Shown here: in pieces, positions 8,862-17,389 of the stretch
Position numbering within the stretch: position 1 is the first letter of the stretch
Layout of the letters: the number at the start of each line of letters is the position of its first letter
Assembly (NCBI GenBank): GCA_028871175.1
Contig: JAGWNU010000004.1
Location: 1-54,386 of the forward strand
Source: Burkholderiaceae bacterium
GTDB lineage: Bacteria; Pseudomonadota; Gammaproteobacteria; Burkholderiales; Burkholderiaceae
Direction: 5' to 3'
Length of the DNA stretch: 54,386 nucleotides
Notes under the pieces: generated by a model
What the model saw: the letters and a program-made list of their open reading frames with translations, nothing else
What the model was told of the DNA's origin: nothing
Database searches by the model: none
Translations under genes and position numbers: made by a program

Positions 8862-9841
8862 GCGGCCTTCATGCCCTCAACGTAGTCGCGCACCATCGCC
8901 TCGAACGAGGTGTCGCGGCCGAAGCCCATGGCGTCGGCACGGGCGGTGTCAAAGCGCGCAGGCCAGCTCTGCACGATCGCCTTGATGCGGGCATCCGGTT
9001 CCCAGCGGATGCGGCTCACGGGCGCGTCACCCGCCACGTTGCGCAACGCTTCCACCATCTCGCCCACGCGCACCGTGATGCCCGGCAGATTCAGCGTGCG
9101 GCGGTTGCCCCATGCCGATGCGGGCAGCGTGTACGCATGCAGTAGTGATGCCACCACCTGGCGCGGCGAGGCCAGCCACAACTCGGTTTCGGTCTCCACC
9201 GGGCAGATGGCTTCTTCGCCCGCCAGCGGCTCGCGAATGATGCCGCTGGCAAAGCTCGATGCGGCGCCGTTCGGCTTGCCGGGGCGCACCGATACCGTCG
9301 GGATGCGCACCGCGCGCCCGTCGATGTAGCCCTTGCGCGAATACTCGCCCACCAGGAATTCCCCCATCAGCTTCTGTACGCCGTACGAAGCCTGCGGCGT
9401 GGCCGCCGTGTCGTCCGTCACCACGCTGGGCAGTTGGCCGCCGAACACCGCCACCGAACTGGCGAACAGCATGCGCGGCGCGCGGCCGGTCTTGGCCTGC
9501 TGCGCACGCAGCGCATCGAGCAGGGCGCGCGTGCCATCGAGGTTGACGCGCATGCCAAGGTCGAAGTCGGCTTCGGCGGTGCCGCTCACGACGGCGGCGA
9601 GGTGGAAGACGCCGCTCACCTGGTCGTCGATCACCCGCGCGATCAGCGCCGCGTCGGACGCATCGCCCGTCACGTAGCGCACGCGCGCATCGGCAATCTG
9701 CCCGGCGACCTGGTCCAGCACGATGAAGGTCTCGACCGGCTGCGCGGTGCCGTCCGGACCGGGCAGGCCGGGCTGCTGGAGCAGTTCCGCCAGCACGCGC
9801 TGACCGAGGAAACCGGCGCCGCCGGTGATGACGATGTTCAT
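8858..9841 (-). CDS. denD: D-erythronate dehydrogenase (NAD-dependent epimerase/dehydratase fold)
   Basis: Extended short-chain dehydrogenase of 327 aa with the Rossmann motif GGAGFLGQ at residues 7-14 and the catalytic YxxxK as SYGVQKLMGEF. Beside ltnD-otnK-otnC-otnI it is best assigned as DenD, which oxidises D-erythronate to 2-oxo-tetronate with NAD. This function was established for homologous clusters in Cupriavidus/Ralstonia. The start at 9841 fits a GGAGGCACC site; the longer open frame upstream is not coding. The gene is divergent from the FadR-type regulator, and its stop overlaps the convergent response-regulator gene by 4 bp. Confidence 0.85.
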   Translation of the reverse strand: MNIVITGGAGFLGQRVLAELLQQPGLPGPDGTAQPVETFIVLDQVAGQIADARVRYVTGDASDAALIARVIDDQVSGVFHLAAVVSGTAEADFDLGMRVNLDGTRALLDALRAQQAKTGRAPRMLFASSVAVFGGQLPSVVTDDTAATPQASYGVQKLMGEFLVGEYSRKGYIDGRAVRIPTVSVRPGKPNGAASSFASGIIREPLAGEEAICPVETETELWLASPRQVVASLLHAYTLPASAWGNRRTLNLPGITVRVGEMVEALRNVAGDAPVSRIRWEPDARIKAIVQSWPARFDTARADAMGFGRDTSFEAMVRDYVEGMKAA

Positions 9842-9899
9842 GGTGCCTCCTTGCCGCCAGCGTGGTTTGCCGGGGATTTGATCGATGCCTAGGGTAAAC

Positions 9900-9936
9900 G
9901 TGGATGAATCCACAGAATTCAACTTGTATGATGACA
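9900..9936. promoter_or_regulatory. Putative operators and -10 in the denD / GntR regulator intergenic region
   Basis: Two symmetric elements lie in the 126-bp divergent region: GTGGAT-GA-ATCCAC (9900-9913) and TGT-N6-ACA (9925-9936). TATGAT at 9927-9932 is a plausible -10 for the regulator gene and overlaps the second element. FadR-type GntR proteins bind short inverted repeats of this kind, so autoregulation and control of denD are plausible. Confidence 0.4.
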
Positions 9937-9967
9937 CGACGAATTTACGCTTGCCAAGCCTCCCACC

Positions 9968-10681
9968 ATGTTTGAACGACTCGACGCCGCGCCCTCCCTG
10001 TCCGACCGCGTGGCCCAGGCCCTGATGGACAAGATCGATGCCGGCGAGCTGCGCCGTGGCGAGCGCATGCCGTCCGAGACCGTGCTCGGCCAGGAATTCG
10101 GCGTGAGCCGCACGGTCATCCGCGAGGCGATTTCGCGCCTGCGTCATGAAGGCGTGGTCGAGGCGCGCCAGGGCAGCGGCGTGTACGTCACACAGCAGGC
10201 CGGGCTCAAGCCGTTGCGCATCGACGCGGCGCAGGCGGGGTCGATCGATGCCGTGCTGCACATCATCGAGCTGCGCCGTGCCCTCGAAGCCGAGGGCGCC
10301 GCCCTGGCCGCGCAGCGCCGCACCGATGCACAGATGGTCGAGATCGACGCGGCGCTCGACAGCATCGACGCGGCGGTGGCTGCGGGCGGCGATGGCGTGG
10401 CCGAAGACCTGCGTTTCCATCACGCGATTGCGGCGGCCAGCGGCAACCCGTTCCTGGTGCAGGCGCTTGGCTTCTTCAGCCAGTACCTCGAAGAAGCGAT
10501 CGGCGTGACGCGCAGCAACGAAGCCCGCCGTGAAGATTTCGCCCGCCAGGTCCGTGACGAACACCGCGCGATGGTCGAGGCGATCCGCAATCGCGACGCG
10601 CTTGCCGCACGCAACGCCGCACAGACCCACATGTTCAACGCCGCACGTCGCCTGGCCGAAGGCCGGGGCGACGCCGCGTGA
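9968..10681 (+). CDS. FadR-subfamily GntR transcriptional regulator of tetronate catabolism
   Basis: Product of 237 aa. An N-terminal winged helix (about residues 10-75) contains the GntR signature GERMPSETVLGQEFGVSRTV. A C-terminal all-helical FCD effector domain follows, with the conserved metal-site pattern of Asp/His residues (LRFHHAIAAASGN and the later EHRAMVEAI). It lies between the divergent denD and the ltnD-otnK-otnC-MFS-otnI series, so it most likely senses a tetronate or pathway intermediate and controls both arms. Only 20 bp separate it from ltnD, so it may be co-transcribed. Confidence 0.85.
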   Translation: MFERLDAAPSLSDRVAQALMDKIDAGELRRGERMPSETVLGQEFGVSRTVIREAISRLRHEGVVEARQGSGVYVTQQAGLKPLRIDAAQAGSIDAVLHIIELRRALEAEGAALAAQRRTDAQMVEIDAALDSIDAAVAAGGDGVAEDLRFHHAIAAASGNPFLVQALGFFSQYLEEAIGVTRSNEARREDFARQVRDEHRAMVEAIRNRDALAARNAAQTHMFNAARRLAEGRGDAA

Positions 10682-10701
10682 CACCACTTTCAGGAGTTTC
10701 C

Positions 10702-11613
10702 ATGACGCAAGCGACGGCCGACCGACAGGTCGGCGTGATCGGGCTCGGCGCGATGGGTCTGGGCATTGCCAAGACGCTGCGCAACCACGGCTACACGGTG
10801 TATGCCTGCGATGCGCGCCCGGAGGCCGCGGCAGCGTTCGCCTGTGAAGGCGGCGTGGCCTGTGCCGCGCCGGCCGAGGTGGCGTCCCATGTGGACGTCA
10901 TCGTCTCGGTGGTGGTCAACGCCGCACAGACCGAAGCCGTGCTGTTCGGGGAGGGCGGCGCAGCGGGTGCCATGCGACCAGGCAGCACGTTCGTCATGTG
11001 CTCGACGGTGGATCCGAACTGGTCGATCGCACTCGAAGCGCGCCTTGCGCAGCAGGGCATCCTGTATGTGGACGGTCCGATCTCGGGCGGCGCCGCCAAG
11101 GCCGCCTCAGGCCAGATGACGATGATGACGTCGGCCACGCCCGCCGCGTATGCGGCTGCGGGCGATGTGCTCGAGGCGATGGCCGGCAAGGTCTACCGCC
11201 TCGGCGACAAGGCGGGAGCGGGCAGCAAGGTCAAGATCATCAACCAGCTGCTGGCCGGCGTGCACATCGCCGTGGCGGCAGAGGCGATGGCGCTCGGCCT
11301 GCGTGAAGGCGTCGATGCCGCGTCGCTGTACGAAGTCATCACCCACAGCGCGGGCAACAGCTGGATGTTCGAGAACCGCATGGCGCACGTGCTGGCCGGC
11401 GACTACACGCCGCTGTCGGCCGTCGACATCTTCGTCAAGGACCTGGGGCTCGTGCTCGATACGGCGCGCGCCACCAAGTTCCCACTGCCGCTGGCGGCCA
11501 CCGCGCACCAGATGTTCATGCAGGCGTCCACCGCCGGTCATGCGAAGGAAGACGACGCCGCCGTCATCAAGATCTTCCCGGGTATCACCTTGCCGGAGGG
11601 CCCCTCCGCATGA
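10702..11613 (+). CDS. ltnD: L-threonate dehydrogenase LtnD
   Basis: Beta-hydroxyacid dehydrogenase of 303 aa. The NAD-binding motif GVIGLGAMGLGIA is near the N-terminus, followed by the substrate-binding DGPISGGAAKAASGQM segment and the catalytic Lys in GSKVKIINQLLAG. Within this cluster it matches LtnD, which oxidises L-threonate at C2 to 2-oxo-tetronate. The ATG at 10702 is chosen for its CAGGAG site 6 bp upstream rather than the in-frame GTG at 10678. The stop overlaps the otnK start by 4 bp. Confidence 0.88.
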   Translation: MTQATADRQVGVIGLGAMGLGIAKTLRNHGYTVYACDARPEAAAAFACEGGVACAAPAEVASHVDVIVSVVVNAAQTEAVLFGEGGAAGAMRPGSTFVMCSTVDPNWSIALEARLAQQGILYVDGPISGGAAKAASGQMTMMTSATPAAYAAAGDVLEAMAGKVYRLGDKAGAGSKVKIINQLLAGVHIAVAAEAMALGLREGVDAASLYEVITHSAGNSWMFENRMAHVLAGDYTPLSAVDIFVKDLGLVLDTARATKFPLPLAATAHQMFMQASTAGHAKEDDAAVIKIFPGITLPEGPSA

Positions 11614-12923
11614 GCACGGTATCGACATCCCGCCCCGTGCTCGGCTGCATTGCCGACGACTTCACCGGCGCAACGGACCTGGCCAACATGCTCGTGCGTG
11701 CCGGCATGCGCACCGTGCAGACCATCGGCGTGCCACAAGCGGGCGAAGAGGCGAGCGCTGCCGATGCGGATGCGATTGTCGTCGCGCTCAAGTCGCGCAC
11801 GATGCCCGCGGCCGAGGCGGTGCAGCAGTCGCTTGACGCGCTGCGCTGGCTGCGTGCTCGCGGTTGCACGCGCTTCTTCTTCAAGTACTGCTCGACCTTC
11901 GATTCAACCGATGCCGGCAACATCGGCCCGGTCGCCGAAGCGCTGATGGCAGAACTGGGCACCGACTTCACGCTCGCGTGCCCGGCATTTCCGGAAAACG
12001 GCCGCACCGTGTATCGCGGACATCTGTTTGTCGGTGATGTGCTGCTCAACGCGTCGGGCATGGAGCGTCATCCGCTTACGCCGATGCGCGATCCGAATCT
12101 CGTCTCGGTGCTTGCGCGCCAGAGCTTGGGCAAGGTTGGCCTGTTGCGCTATGACGCTGAGATGGACGGTGTGCAGGCCTGCCGCGATCAGGCCGCGCAG
12201 TTGCGCCGCGCGGGCGTGAAGCTGGCGATTGCCGACGCCATCTCCAATGACGATCTGATCGTGCTGGGCGAGGCGTTTGCCGATCTGCCCTTGCTCACCG
12301 GCGGCTCCGGATTGGCGCTCGGCCTGCCTGCGCAATACCGCCGCGCGGGGCTGATCATCGAACAGGGCAACGCGGCGCACCTGCCGCGGGTGGCCGACGC
12401 CGCCGTCGTGCTGTCGGGAAGCTGCTCGCGCGCGACCAATGCGCAGGTGGCGCACTGGCGCGCATCGCGGCCAGCGTTCCAGATCGATCCGCTGGCGCTC
12501 GCGCAGGGCAAGCCAGTCGTGGAGGAAGCGCTGGACTTTGTGCGGCGCCACGCAGGCCAGCCCGTGCTCGTCTATGCCACGAGCGCGCCCGAACACGTCG
12601 CGCTTGTCCAGGAGGCGCTGGGCGTCGAGCGCGCCGGCAAGCTGGTCGAAGATGCGCTGGGCTGCATTGCCCGCGCGCTGCATGCCGACGGCGTGCGCCG
12701 CTTCGTGGTGGCAGGTGGGGAGACGTCGGGGGCGGTGGTGCAAGCCCTGGCCGTGCGCGCGCTGCGCATCGGCCCGCAGATTGATCCTGGCGTGCCATGG
12801 ACGGCGACCATCGGCAACGAGCCGGTGGCGCTGGCCCTGAAGTCGGGCAACTTCGGCACGGTCGATTTCTTCGAGAAGGCGCTCGCGCAACTGGCGCACG
12901 CCATGACGGAGGCGATGGCATGA
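11610..12923 (+). CDS. otnK: 3-oxo-tetronate kinase OtnK (DUF1537 family)
   Basis: Kinase of 437 aa of the four-carbon acid sugar kinase family (formerly DUF1537). The N-terminal ADDFTGATDLAN signature binds the sugar acid, and the C-terminal domain has the nucleotide-binding GGETSGAVVQAL stretch. It phosphorylates 3-oxo-tetronate to the 4-phosphate. It is coupled to ltnD upstream and otnC downstream by 4-bp overlaps, as expected for consecutive pathway enzymes. Confidence 0.9.
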   Translation: MSTVSTSRPVLGCIADDFTGATDLANMLVRAGMRTVQTIGVPQAGEEASAADADAIVVALKSRTMPAAEAVQQSLDALRWLRARGCTRFFFKYCSTFDSTDAGNIGPVAEALMAELGTDFTLACPAFPENGRTVYRGHLFVGDVLLNASGMERHPLTPMRDPNLVSVLARQSLGKVGLLRYDAEMDGVQACRDQAAQLRRAGVKLAIADAISNDDLIVLGEAFADLPLLTGGSGLALGLPAQYRRAGLIIEQGNAAHLPRVADAAVVLSGSCSRATNAQVAHWRASRPAFQIDPLALAQGKPVVEEALDFVRRHAGQPVLVYATSAPEHVALVQEALGVERAGKLVEDALGCIARALHADGVRRFVVAGGETSGAVVQALAVRALRIGPQIDPGVPWTATIGNEPVALALKSGNFGTVDFFEKALAQLAHAMTEAMA

Positions 12924-13564
12924 GCGCCGCCAACGAAAACGCCCTGCGCGAAGAGATCGCGCGCGTCGGCCAGAGCCTGTATGCGCGTGGCTACACGGTT
13001 GGCACCGCGGGCAACATCAGTGCACGCCTGCCCGACGGCTGGCTCATCACGCCCACCGATGCGTGCCTCGGCACGCTGGACCCCGCGCGCATCGCCAAGG
13101 TGCTGGCGACGGGCGAGTGGGTGAGCGGCGACAAGCCTTCAAAGACGCTCGCCCTGCATCGCGGCATCTACGATCGCAACGCAGAGGCGCATGCCGTCGT
13201 GCATACGCATTCGACGCACCTGGTGGCGCTCACGCTGGCCGGCGTCTGGCGCGAAACGGACGTCCTGCCGCCCATCACGCCGTACTACGTGATGAAGGTC
13301 GGCCACGTGCCGTTGATTGAGTACCAGCGTCCGGGGCATCCGGATGTGGCTGCGAAGATTGCCGCGCTGGCCAACGACGTGCGTGCTGTGCTGCTCGATC
13401 GCCTGGGCCCTGTCGTCTGGCACGGCTCGGTCTCGCAAGCGGCCCATGCGCTGGAAGAACTGGAAGAGACCGCCAAGCTTTGGCTGATGACCGAGCCGAA
13501 GCCAGCACCGCTGTCAGACGCGCAGATCGACGCACTGCGCCAGACGTTCGGGGCCCGCTGGTAA
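12920..13564 (+). CDS. otnC: 3-oxo-tetronate 4-phosphate decarboxylase OtnC (class II aldolase/adducin fold)
   Basis: Class II aldolase-like protein of 214 aa. The phosphate-binding GTAGNISAR motif is near residue 32, the acidic/His zinc site lies in AVVHTHSTHLVAL, and a further His is in WHGSVSQAAH. OtnC decarboxylates 3-oxo-tetronate 4-phosphate to dihydroxyacetone phosphate, delivering the pathway to glycolysis. The start at 12920 overlaps the otnK stop (ATGA); a longer open frame upstream is inside otnK and is rejected. Confidence 0.9.
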   Translation: MSAANENALREEIARVGQSLYARGYTVGTAGNISARLPDGWLITPTDACLGTLDPARIAKVLATGEWVSGDKPSKTLALHRGIYDRNAEAHAVVHTHSTHLVALTLAGVWRETDVLPPITPYYVMKVGHVPLIEYQRPGHPDVAAKIAALANDVRAVLLDRLGPVVWHGSVSQAAHALEELEETAKLWLMTEPKPAPLSDAQIDALRQTFGARW

Positions 13565-13602
13565 GTCGCTGCGGCCCATATAAAACCTAGATTGGAGACC
13601 AC

Positions 13603-14916
13603 ATGAACACCTCCGCCACCACGGCGGCGCTGCCGGCGCACGCCATTTCGAAGGAAGACAGCGTGTATGCACGCGTGTCGCGCCGCATCGTCCCGCTCAT
13701 CATGCTGTGCTACGTGGTCGCGTATCTCGACCGTGTGAACGTCGGCTTCGCGAAGTTGCAGATGTCGCAGGCGCTGAATTTTTCCGAGACGGTGTATGGC
13801 CTCGGCGCGGGCATCTTCTTTATCGGCTACTTCCTGTTCGAGGTGCCGAGCAACCTGCTGCTGCACAAGATCGGCGCACGCGTGTGGATCGCGCGGATCA
13901 TGATCACGTGGGGCTTGATCTCGGGTGCGTTCGCGTTTGTGCAGACGCCGACGCAGTTCTACGTGATGCGCTTCCTGCTGGGGCTGGCGGAAGCCGGCTT
14001 CTATCCAGGCATCATCCTGTACCTGACCTACTGGTATCCGTCGCACCGGCGCGCTCGCATCGTGGCGTTGTTCATGGCGGCGATCCCCATCTCGGGCATC
14101 TTCGGCAATCCGTTGTCGGGCTGGATCATGAGCGCGTTCCATGACAGCACCGGCTGGCAGGGCTGGCAGTGGATGTTCATGATCGAGGCGATTCCGGCGG
14201 TGCTGGTAGGGCTGCTCGTGCTGTGGAAATTCGATGACAGCATCCGCAAAGCCCAATGGCTGGGCGAAGACGAGAAGCAGATCCTCGAGGCCAACATCGC
14301 CGCCGACAACCACGGCAAGGTCGAACACCCCGGCATCGGCAAGGTGTTCTCCGATGTGCGTGTGTGGGCGATGAGCCTGATCTACTTTGCCTTCGTGATG
14401 GGCCAGTATGGATTGACCTTCTGGATGCCCACGCTGGTGAAGAATGCGGGCGTGCAGGATACCTTCATGATCGGCGTGCTCTCGGCGATTCCGTATCTGT
14501 GTGCTGCGATCGCGATGGTGCTGATCGGCCGCAGTGCCGATGTGCGCCGCGAGCGCCGCTGGCACCTGGTCGTGCCGGCCCTGATGGGCGCCGTCGGTTT
14601 CGCGGTGGTAGCGACGGCGGGCCACAACGTGGCGTTGTCCATCGTGTTCCTGTCGTTGGCCGCTGCGGGCGTGTTGACCTGCGCGCCGTTGTTCTGGTCG
14701 TTGCCGACCGCGTTTCTCCAGGGTACGGCCGCCGCAGCAGGCATCGCCGCCATCAATGCGGTGGGTAACCTTGCGGGCTTCGTGAGCCCCTATATGATTG
14801 GGGCGCTCAAGGACCTGACCGGCAGCAACGCCGCAGGCATGTATGCGTTGGCGGCTGTGCTCGTGCTTGGCAGCATTGCCGTGCTGCGCACACCTGCGCA
14901 ACTGGTCAACAAGTAA
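13603..14916 (+). CDS. MFS transporter, anion:cation symporter family (putative tetronate permease)
   Basis: Inner-membrane permease of 437 aa with about 12 hydrophobic helices in two halves. It belongs to the phthalate/hexuronate-type anion:cation symporters; the YLDRVNVGFA motif in the first helix and the family's long loop between helices 6 and 7 are visible. A GGAGACC site precedes the ATG. Its place between otnC and otnI makes uptake of threonate/erythronate the likely role, but substrate is inferred from context only. Confidence 0.85.
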   Translation: MNTSATTAALPAHAISKEDSVYARVSRRIVPLIMLCYVVAYLDRVNVGFAKLQMSQALNFSETVYGLGAGIFFIGYFLFEVPSNLLLHKIGARVWIARIMITWGLISGAFAFVQTPTQFYVMRFLLGLAEAGFYPGIILYLTYWYPSHRRARIVALFMAAIPISGIFGNPLSGWIMSAFHDSTGWQGWQWMFMIEAIPAVLVGLLVLWKFDDSIRKAQWLGEDEKQILEANIAADNHGKVEHPGIGKVFSDVRVWAMSLIYFAFVMGQYGLTFWMPTLVKNAGVQDTFMIGVLSAIPYLCAAIAMVLIGRSADVRRERRWHLVVPALMGAVGFAVVATAGHNVALSIVFLSLAAAGVLTCAPLFWSLPTAFLQGTAAAAGIAAINAVGNLAGFVSPYMIGALKDLTGSNAAGMYALAAVLVLGSIAVLRTPAQLVNK

Positions 14917-14939
14917 CACCGTCGACGTAAGGATCTGCC

Positions 14940-15728
14940 ATGCCGCGCTTTGCCGCCAATCTCTCCATGATGTACCAGGAGCACGCGTTCCTCGACCGCT
15001 TTGCCGCCGCGGCAAAGGACGGCTTCGAGGGCGTGGAGTTCCTCTTCCCCTACGACTTCGACAAGGCGGATATCCGCGCCCGCCTGGTCGATGCCGGGCT
15101 CACGCAGGCGCTGTTCAATGCCCCACCGGGCGATTGGGCCAGCGGGGAGCGCGGCATTGCCTCGCTGCCGGGACGCGAGGACGAATTCAAGCGCGCCATT
15201 GCGACGGCCCTGGAATACGCGCGGGTGCTGGGCAATGCGCGCCTGCACGTGATGGCCGGTCTGCTGCCCGCGGATGCCGACCGTGCTCGTCATCACGCAA
15301 CGTACGTTGCGAATGTCGCCCATGCCGCGCGTGAGGCGGCTGGGGCGGGCGTCACCATCGTGCTCGAGCCGATCAACACGCGCGACATGCCGGACTATTT
15401 CCTCACGCATCAGGCGCAGGCCCACGCGGTGTGCAAGGACATCGGCGCGCCCAACCTGAAGGTGCAGTTCGACCTGTACCACGCGCAGATCATGGAAGGT
15501 GATCTGTCCGTCAAGCTCAGGCAGTCCATCGGCGGCGTCGGCCACGTGCAGATCGCCGGGGTGCCCGATCGTCATGAGCCGGACGAGGGTGAGGTGAACT
15601 ATCCGTATCTGTTTGCGCTGCTCGATACGCTCGGCTACGACGGTTGGGTTGGCTGCGAGTATCGTCCTCGCGCGGGGACGAGTGAGGGGCTTGGCTGGCT
15701 CCGCCGGTGGCGTGAAAGCCAGCGCTGA
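14940..15728 (+). CDS. otnI: 2-oxo-tetronate isomerase OtnI (hydroxypyruvate isomerase-like)
   Basis: TIM-barrel protein of 262 aa in the xylose isomerase-like/Hyi family; [18 protein letters not shown] at the start and the metal-site segments VLEPINTRD and [13 protein letters not shown] are characteristic. OtnI converts 2-oxo-tetronate to 3-oxo-tetronate, joining the two dehydrogenases to OtnK. It lies 23 bp after the permease with a TAAGGA site and is the last gene of the cluster. Confidence 0.88.
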   Translation: MPRFAANLSMMYQEHAFLDRFAAAAKDGFEGVEFLFPYDFDKADIRARLVDAGLTQALFNAPPGDWASGERGIASLPGREDEFKRAIATALEYARVLGNARLHVMAGLLPADADRARHHATYVANVAHAAREAAGAGVTIVLEPINTRDMPDYFLTHQAQAHAVCKDIGAPNLKVQFDLYHAQIMEGDLSVKLRQSIGGVGHVQIAGVPDRHEPDEGEVNYPYLFALLDTLGYDGWVGCEYRPRAGTSEGLGWLRRWRESQR

Positions 15729-15802
15729 GCGGGGTGCCGGCAACAATAACGGCCGCGCTGCCTGCGCGGTCCGGTCGCCTCCCTGCGGCAAGTCACGGGC
15801 TT

Positions 15803-15835
15803 GCCGCTGATGCTCATCAGCGGCGTCTGCTTTTC
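15803..15835 (+). terminator. Possible terminator after the tetronate operon
   Basis: Inverted repeat GCCGCTGATG / CATCAGCGGC (15803-15812 and 15815-15824) followed by a T-biased stretch with TTTT at 15831-15834. It lies 75 bp after otnI. The T-run is short and not adjacent to the stem, so efficiency is uncertain. Confidence 0.45.
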
Positions 15836-16012
15836 CGCTTCCCCTACGCGCAGCCCAAGGGCACCCATCGGGCAAGCCTTGCCGCCGGCGCATTCGTACC
15901 CAACGTCGACCGCATTGAGCGCGCCTGGGTCGTCATGCTGAACAGGAGGGTGCTCCCGTGCACGCAACCCGCCCGCGTGTCACCCAGGTTGGCGCGTGGC
16001 GATCGTCAAGCG

Positions 16013-16843
16013 CTAAGCCGAGGCCGCGCCTTCCCGCGACGGTGTCACCGGGGGCATCGGGCGCAGGGCGCCGTAATGGGGGTGTCGACGCGGACCTTCG
16101 ACAGGCTCCGTTCGAAGGGCGGGTGCCGTCGTGGGCTGTCCGTCGCTGTCTCGCCGCGTCATCAAGCGATAACCGGTGCCCCGTACCGTCTGGATGAGCC
16201 CGTCGCACAGGGTGCCTGCCAGCGCCACCCGCAGCTTACGGATATGGACGTCCACGGTGCGTTCGCCAACGAACACGCTGTTGCCCCATACCCGATCGAG
16301 CAGTTGGGTGCGTGAGTGCACCTTCTGAGGGTGTGACGCGAGAAAATGCAGCAGACGGAACTCGAGCGGGCTGAGCACGATGGATTGCGGCCCATGCAGG
16401 GTCTGGGCTTCGACGCCGAGCGTCAGCGGGTCCATGCAAAGTCCGTAAGCTCGCACCATGTCGTCCGCTTGCCGGGTTTGCTGACGCCGCATCACGGCAC
16501 GAATGCGCGCCAGCAGTTCGCCTGTATCACAAGGCGTGACCAGATAATCGTCTGCGCCAGCATCCAGTGCAGCGATCTTGAACAGCGGGTCGGCCTGATG
16601 CGACATCACGATCACGGGCAATTTGCTCGTGCGCGGGTCGGAACGCAGCGTGGTGAGCCACGAGGCTTGGACTTCCAGCCAGTTGGCCCCCAGCAGTACG
16701 TCCGGCAATGCGGATCGCATCAACGCCTGCGCCTGCCCCCACCCACCCGCACGCAGTACGCGGTAGCCGCTCGCCTCGAGCCATAGCGCCAGTTGCTTGA
16801 GTTGTGCCTGATCTCGATCGATCAGCAGAATCTGATGACCCAT
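16013..16843 (-). CDS. PhoB/OmpR-family response regulator with degenerate receiver
   Basis: Product of 276 aa. The C-terminal winged-helix domain is intact (about 135-230; LSPLEFRLLHFLASHP, RTVDVHIRKLR, VRGTGYR). The receiver is degenerate: the position expected for the phospho-acceptor Asp is Ala53 (PDVLLGANW instead of PDLxLLD), the second acidic-pocket residue pair reads IDRD, and the conserved Lys before Pro is Thr103. Classical phosphorylation is therefore unlikely. No kinase gene is adjacent. It follows the long minus-strand pilus locus and may regulate it; this is inference. The start at 16843 follows an AAGAGAGGTTGG-type site. Confidence 0.85.
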   Translation of the reverse strand: MGHQILLIDRDQAQLKQLALWLEASGYRVLRAGGWGQAQALMRSALPDVLLGANWLEVQASWLTTLRSDPRTSKLPVIVMSHQADPLFKIAALDAGADDYLVTPCDTGELLARIRAVMRRQQTRQADDMVRAYGLCMDPLTLGVEAQTLHGPQSIVLSPLEFRLLHFLASHPQKVHSRTQLLDRVWGNSVFVGERTVDVHIRKLRVALAGTLCDGLIQTVRGTGYRLMTRRDSDGQPTTAPALRTEPVEGPRRHPHYGALRPMPPVTPSREGAASA

Positions 16844-16990
16844 TCCAACCTCTCTTGTGAGCGACTGCGCTGCGCGTTTCAAGCTGCCGTGCTGGCACGT
16901 GCGCCACGCATGATGCGGTGTGGCCTGTATACCGATGCGACGCTGCTGTCTGTGCGGGCCGCTCTCGGCAATCGATTGCGTTGCTATCTT

Positions 16991-17356
16991 TTATTGACGG
17001 CACTGCGGCTGCGCGCGAAGGGCGTCGCGGGTGGCGGCGCACGATTGGGCCAGGCCATCCCGATTCGGGTTGGCTCGCCAGCGGGCGCGAACGCCTTCCA
17101 TTTCCTTGGGAAGCGCATCACGCAGTCGCTGCGCAGCGTCGGGCTGGCCCGCGCGTTCAATGTTTGCCGCCATGGTTTCCGTGCAGGCCCGGTGAGCCTG
17201 TTCAGCTTCCACGCATTCCTTCGGCAGATCGGTGTCTGTCCCGACGGCCTGGGCCGTGACGTCGTGGTTGGCGACGTCTTCCTTCTTGGTGCAGGCACCC
17301 AGTAGTGCCACCAGGGCAAGCGCTGCGCAGGTCAATCGCAGGCGGTTGGAATCCAT
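16991..17356 (-). CDS. Small putative lipoprotein
   Basis: Product of 121 aa with a lipoprotein signal peptide: basic N-terminus, hydrophobic core and lipobox LGAC with Cys22. The mature part is charged and has conserved-looking Cys residues (KECVEAEQAHRACTETM, SCAATRDAL, QPQC), which may form disulfides in the periplasm. It resembles small lipoproteins of the DUF5339 type, but I do not assign a function. An AGGAGAAGA site precedes the ATG. It lies 33 bp downstream of the transglycosylase gene on the same strand. Confidence 0.75.
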   Translation of the reverse strand: MDSNRLRLTCAALALVALLGACTKKEDVANHDVTAQAVGTDTDLPKECVEAEQAHRACTETMAANIERAGQPDAAQRLRDALPKEMEGVRARWRANPNRDGLAQSCAATRDALRAQPQCRQ

Positions 17357-17389
17357 TGTCTTCTCCTCGGATGGGTGTTGGATCCTGAA

